From Planctomycetota bacterium (GTDB lineage Bacteria > Planctomycetota > SZUA-567 > H5-PLA8), in contig JAKLKQ010000027.1 of the NCBI GenBank assembly GCA_023150555.1, positions 1-56,158 of the forward strand: 56,158 nt of DNA, written 5' to 3'. The position numbers and the translations under genes were made by a program. Below, piece by piece: positions 54,109 through 56,158 of this stretch. The notes below the pieces were generated by a model, which did not search any database, was not told the DNA's origin, and was given only the letters and a program-made list of their open reading frames with translations. Each line of letters begins with the position of its first letter. Position 1 is the stretch's first letter.

Positions 54109-55089
54109 TTACGCGGGTACCTGCGGCAGGATGCCGTGCAGCCCGCGCAGGTCGCGTTCGGCCTGGCGCGAGAGTGCGGGGGCGGCGAAGCATTCGCCGT
54201 GCGCATTTTCCGCTTCGGTCGCACGCGGCGCCAGCCAGTGCGCCTGGTACAGCCGCAGCACGCGCGCGCAGGCGCCGCGCGGGGCTTCGGGCAGCTGACG
54301 CGCGAGCGTCTCGCGCAACTCGCCGTACGAGAACGCCGCCAGCAGGCTGTCACGGCTGTTGGCCTTGAAGGCCGCCGCCGAGTCCGGCGTGAAGCAGTCG
54401 GGGAAGGCGAAGGCGGTGCGCCGCAGCCGCGGGCGCGCGTGGTCGAAGATCCACACGCCGCAGCCGTGCGCGGCACGCAGGCGCCCGATCTGATCCGTGC
54501 AGCGCCGCAGGTGCTCGAAGTCCGGCAGGTGGTGCAGCGAAAAGATCGCGCTGGCGGCATCGACGCGTCGGGGCGCGATCTGCTCCAGTTCCGTCATGTC
54601 ACCGGCCAGCAACGTGATGCGATCGGGCAGGCCCGCGCGTACGATGGCGGCCCGGCCGCGCGCGCGCATCGCGGGCGAGAGTTCCACGCCGTAGATCCGC
54701 ACGTCCGGACGGCAGCGCGCCAGGAAGACCAGGAAGCGCGCCGATCCCGAGCCCAGGTCCAGCAGCGTCCCGCCGCGCGGCAGCATGCGGCTGAGCGCCC
54801 GCGCGTTGAAGGCGTACACGCCGGCGAGCGCACCGCCGGCCTCGCCTTCGCGGTCGAACGCGGCGGCGCCTTCGGACGCGTCCATCGCTTCGGGTTCGGG
54901 CGTGCGCTCGATCGCCTCGCGCGCGAAGGCCTCGCGCAGCACCAACTCCGCGATGCGCAGCGGGCGCAGCCAGCGCGTGCGGCGCGCGGGCGCCGGATCG
55001 TGGGCCAGGGCGGCGGATCGCACGTCGGCCAGCGGCAGGTCGGCGGGCGTGTGGCGCAGCGGGGCTTCAAGCGTGGTCGGGGCGTCCAT
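54109..55089 (-). CDS. class I SAM-dependent methyltransferase
   Basis: 326 residues. Motif I is LLDLGSGSARFLVFLARC at about 135, followed by IYGVELSPAMRARG, LLAGDMTELEQI and SAIFSLHHLPDF, a typical small-molecule methyltransferase core. The first 110 residues are a helical, Pro/Ala/Arg-rich extension. The substrate is unknown. The ATG at 55089 is chosen; longer frames upstream are antisense to the neighbouring gene. It shares a 195-bp divergent spacer with the last gene. Confidence 0.8.
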   Translation of the reverse strand: MDAPTTLEAPLRHTPADLPLADVRSAALAHDPAPARRTRWLRPLRIAELVLREAFAREAIERTPEPEAMDASEGAAAFDREGEAGGALAGVYAFNARALSRMLPRGGTLLDLGSGSARFLVFLARCRPDVRIYGVELSPAMRARGRAAIVRAGLPDRITLLAGDMTELEQIAPRRVDAASAIFSLHHLPDFEHLRRCTDQIGRLRAAHGCGVWIFDHARPRLRRTAFAFPDCFTPDSAAAFKANSRDSLLAAFSYGELRETLARQLPEAPRGACARVLRLYQAHWLAPRATEAENAHGECFAAPALSRQAERDLRGLHGILPQVPA

Positions 55090-55104
55090 CGTCGCATCTC
55101 CTCG

Positions 55105-55119
55105 TCCTGCCAGGCAGGA
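55105..55119. promoter_or_regulatory. palindrome in the divergent spacer
   Basis: TCCTGCC-A-GGCAGGA, perfect 7-bp arms, 15 bp upstream of the methyltransferase ATG. Possible operator. The rest of the spacer 55090-55284 is AT-richer and holds nothing clearer. Confidence 0.4.
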
Positions 55120-55284
55120 GCAGGCGCCGTACCAGTCCGGCGCAAAAGCCGAACGTGTTTCCTCCAAGGGAGTTACGGGATCGAAAATTCTTGGGGATTG
55201 GGCCGATATTTCTATCCTTCCCCTACACGTAACCAATGAGCGTGCAACGCGACGCTCACATTTTACGCATCGGGAGGACCCGCG

Positions 55285-56158
55285 ATGATCCTGGCCGTGA
55301 CGTCCCGACCTGCGAGGAAGCGTGAGAGCCGCGAGAGGCGCGAACCGCAGCATCCGATGGTGGCGGGCATCGTGGAGGGCATTTCCTTTCAAGCGGTAAT
55401 GGAGCGCATCGGCGGCCGGGCGCTGACGCCGCTGGAGGAGGCGATCGCGGCCTTTCACGCCGTGGCCAGCAAGGAGGACATGCGTCGCGGGCTCGAGCGG
55501 GCGCGCAAGGTCCGCCTGGAAGGCACCGACGCGAACCTGGCGGTCGTTTTCCTGACGGCGTGGAGCCACACGGCCGCGCAGTTCGAGGAACTGCAGGAGG
55601 AACACCGCGCGACGTGGACCCGCGCGAAGGCGCTGGTCGGACCGCGGACGCCCAAGGAACTGGCCGCGATGGTCGCGACGGTGGAAGGCATCTACGAGAC
55701 CGACCGCACCGGCAACCACGATCGCACCTACGAACTCTTCGGCGAGATCCTGCGTACGCTGGGCCGCCAGTCGCCGCGCTACGGCTGGCATCTGATGATG
55801 CTGGCGCGGATGCTGGGGCGCCACGGGAAGCTGGCCACGATCGAGACCGAACTGGACTGCCTGGTGGAATCGGATCCGAAGCGCTACCGCGGCAAGATCG
55901 CGATCTACCGTTTCTGCAACGCGGTCGAATGCGGGCGCCTGGAGGAAGCCGAGCGCTGGCTCGCGGTCGCCCGGCAGGACCCCGCCGCCTGCAGAGCCAT
56001 GGAGCTGTATGAGTATCCGATCTTCGGCCGCCTGCTGAAGATCATGAGGGATCCGCACGCGCTGGACGGCGACGCGGACTGCCCCAAGTGGGCGCGGAGC
56101 ATGGGCCTGCTGATGGAACGGCGCCCGGGCGAAGCCCTGGAACTCGCGCGCGCCGACG
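55285..56158 (+). CDS. hypothetical protein, cut by the window end
   Basis: The frame opens at ATG 55285 behind GGGAGGA (55272-55278) and runs 291 codons to the edge with no stop. The protein starts MILAVTSRPARKRESRERRE, is soluble and largely helical, with TPR-like pairs of helices (TYELFGEILRTLGRQSPRYG, CNAVECGRLEEAERWLAVAR). No family was recognised. A long frame on the opposite strand is its shadow. Confidence 0.7.
   Translation, partial: MILAVTSRPARKRESRERREPQHPMVAGIVEGISFQAVMERIGGRALTPLEEAIAAFHAVASKEDMRRGLERARKVRLEGTDANLAVVFLTAWSHTAAQFEELQEEHRATWTRAKALVGPRTPKELAAMVATVEGIYETDRTGNHDRTYELFGEILRTLGRQSPRYGWHLMMLARMLGRHGKLATIETELDCLVESDPKRYRGKIAIYRFCNAVECGRLEEAERWLAVARQDPAACRAMELYEYPIFGRLLKIMRDPHALDGDADCPKWARSMGLLMERRPGEALELARAD

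Overview
This is a GC-rich window of about 56 kb from a didermic bacterium. It is most likely a member of the Planctomycetota or a neighbouring PVC lineage. That placement is an inference from gene content: two sigma-70 factors fused to a transmembrane C-terminal domain, a menaquinone gene of the futalosine route (mqnD), repeated sugar-isomerase, Gfo/Idh and PhyH enzymes, a sialate-O-acetylesterase-like SGNH hydrolase, lipopolysaccharide-type glycosyltransferase and flippase genes, and large secreted beta-propeller proteins. The second strand is full of long open frames caused by high GC at third codon positions; they are shadows and are left out. No tRNA, rRNA, CRISPR array, integrase or transposase gene was seen.

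Layout. 1-346: a non-coding block with five consecutive hairpins. 347-6247: miaB, a UVR-motif protein, a secreted Lys/Glu/Ala-rich protein with a clear terminator, a sugar isomerase/epimerase, and a methyltransferase gene enclosed between two perfect 44-bp copies of the isomerase 3' end. 6358-13937: a metallo-beta-lactamase-fold hydrolase, an isomerase/oxidoreductase/PhyH operon facing a cupin-AraC regulator, and a secreted propeller protein. 14075-19689: an amidohydrolase, a SelA-like PLP enzyme, a rhomboid protease, queF and mqnD. 20069-26092: an M50-like membrane metalloprotease, a glycosyltransferase/ABC exporter pair, a 715-bp spacer and a secreted Asp-box protein. 26145-33970: an AddB/AddA-like helicase-nuclease pair and a TPR protein. 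34116-36835: membrane-anchored sigma factor 1, a small membrane protein, a MITE-like element and a small hypothetical gene. 37209-40743: the tig-clpP-clpX operon. 40884-44687: an XRE-cupin regulator, a second secreted propeller paralogue and a NUDIX hydrolase. 44704-49974: a TetR/adaptor/RND efflux operon. 50101-56158: an M29 aminopeptidase, membrane-anchored sigma factor 2, an SGNH esterase, a methyltransferase and a 3'-truncated unknown gene.

Themes. (1) The two sigma factors share one architecture (sigma2, sigma4, one transmembrane helix, an outer beta-rich domain) and a 9-nt upstream word, TCTGTAACC, at a similar distance from their starts. They look like sigma factors that carry their own sensor. 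(2) Both large propeller proteins lie directly downstream of a cupin-type regulator, AraC in one case and XRE in the other. (3) Spacers are built from a small set of degenerate words that often run into 3' ends of genes and supply their stop codons. The methyltransferase cassette and the MITE-like element likewise sit exactly at gene 3' ends. All calls come from reading the sequence; no database search was run.
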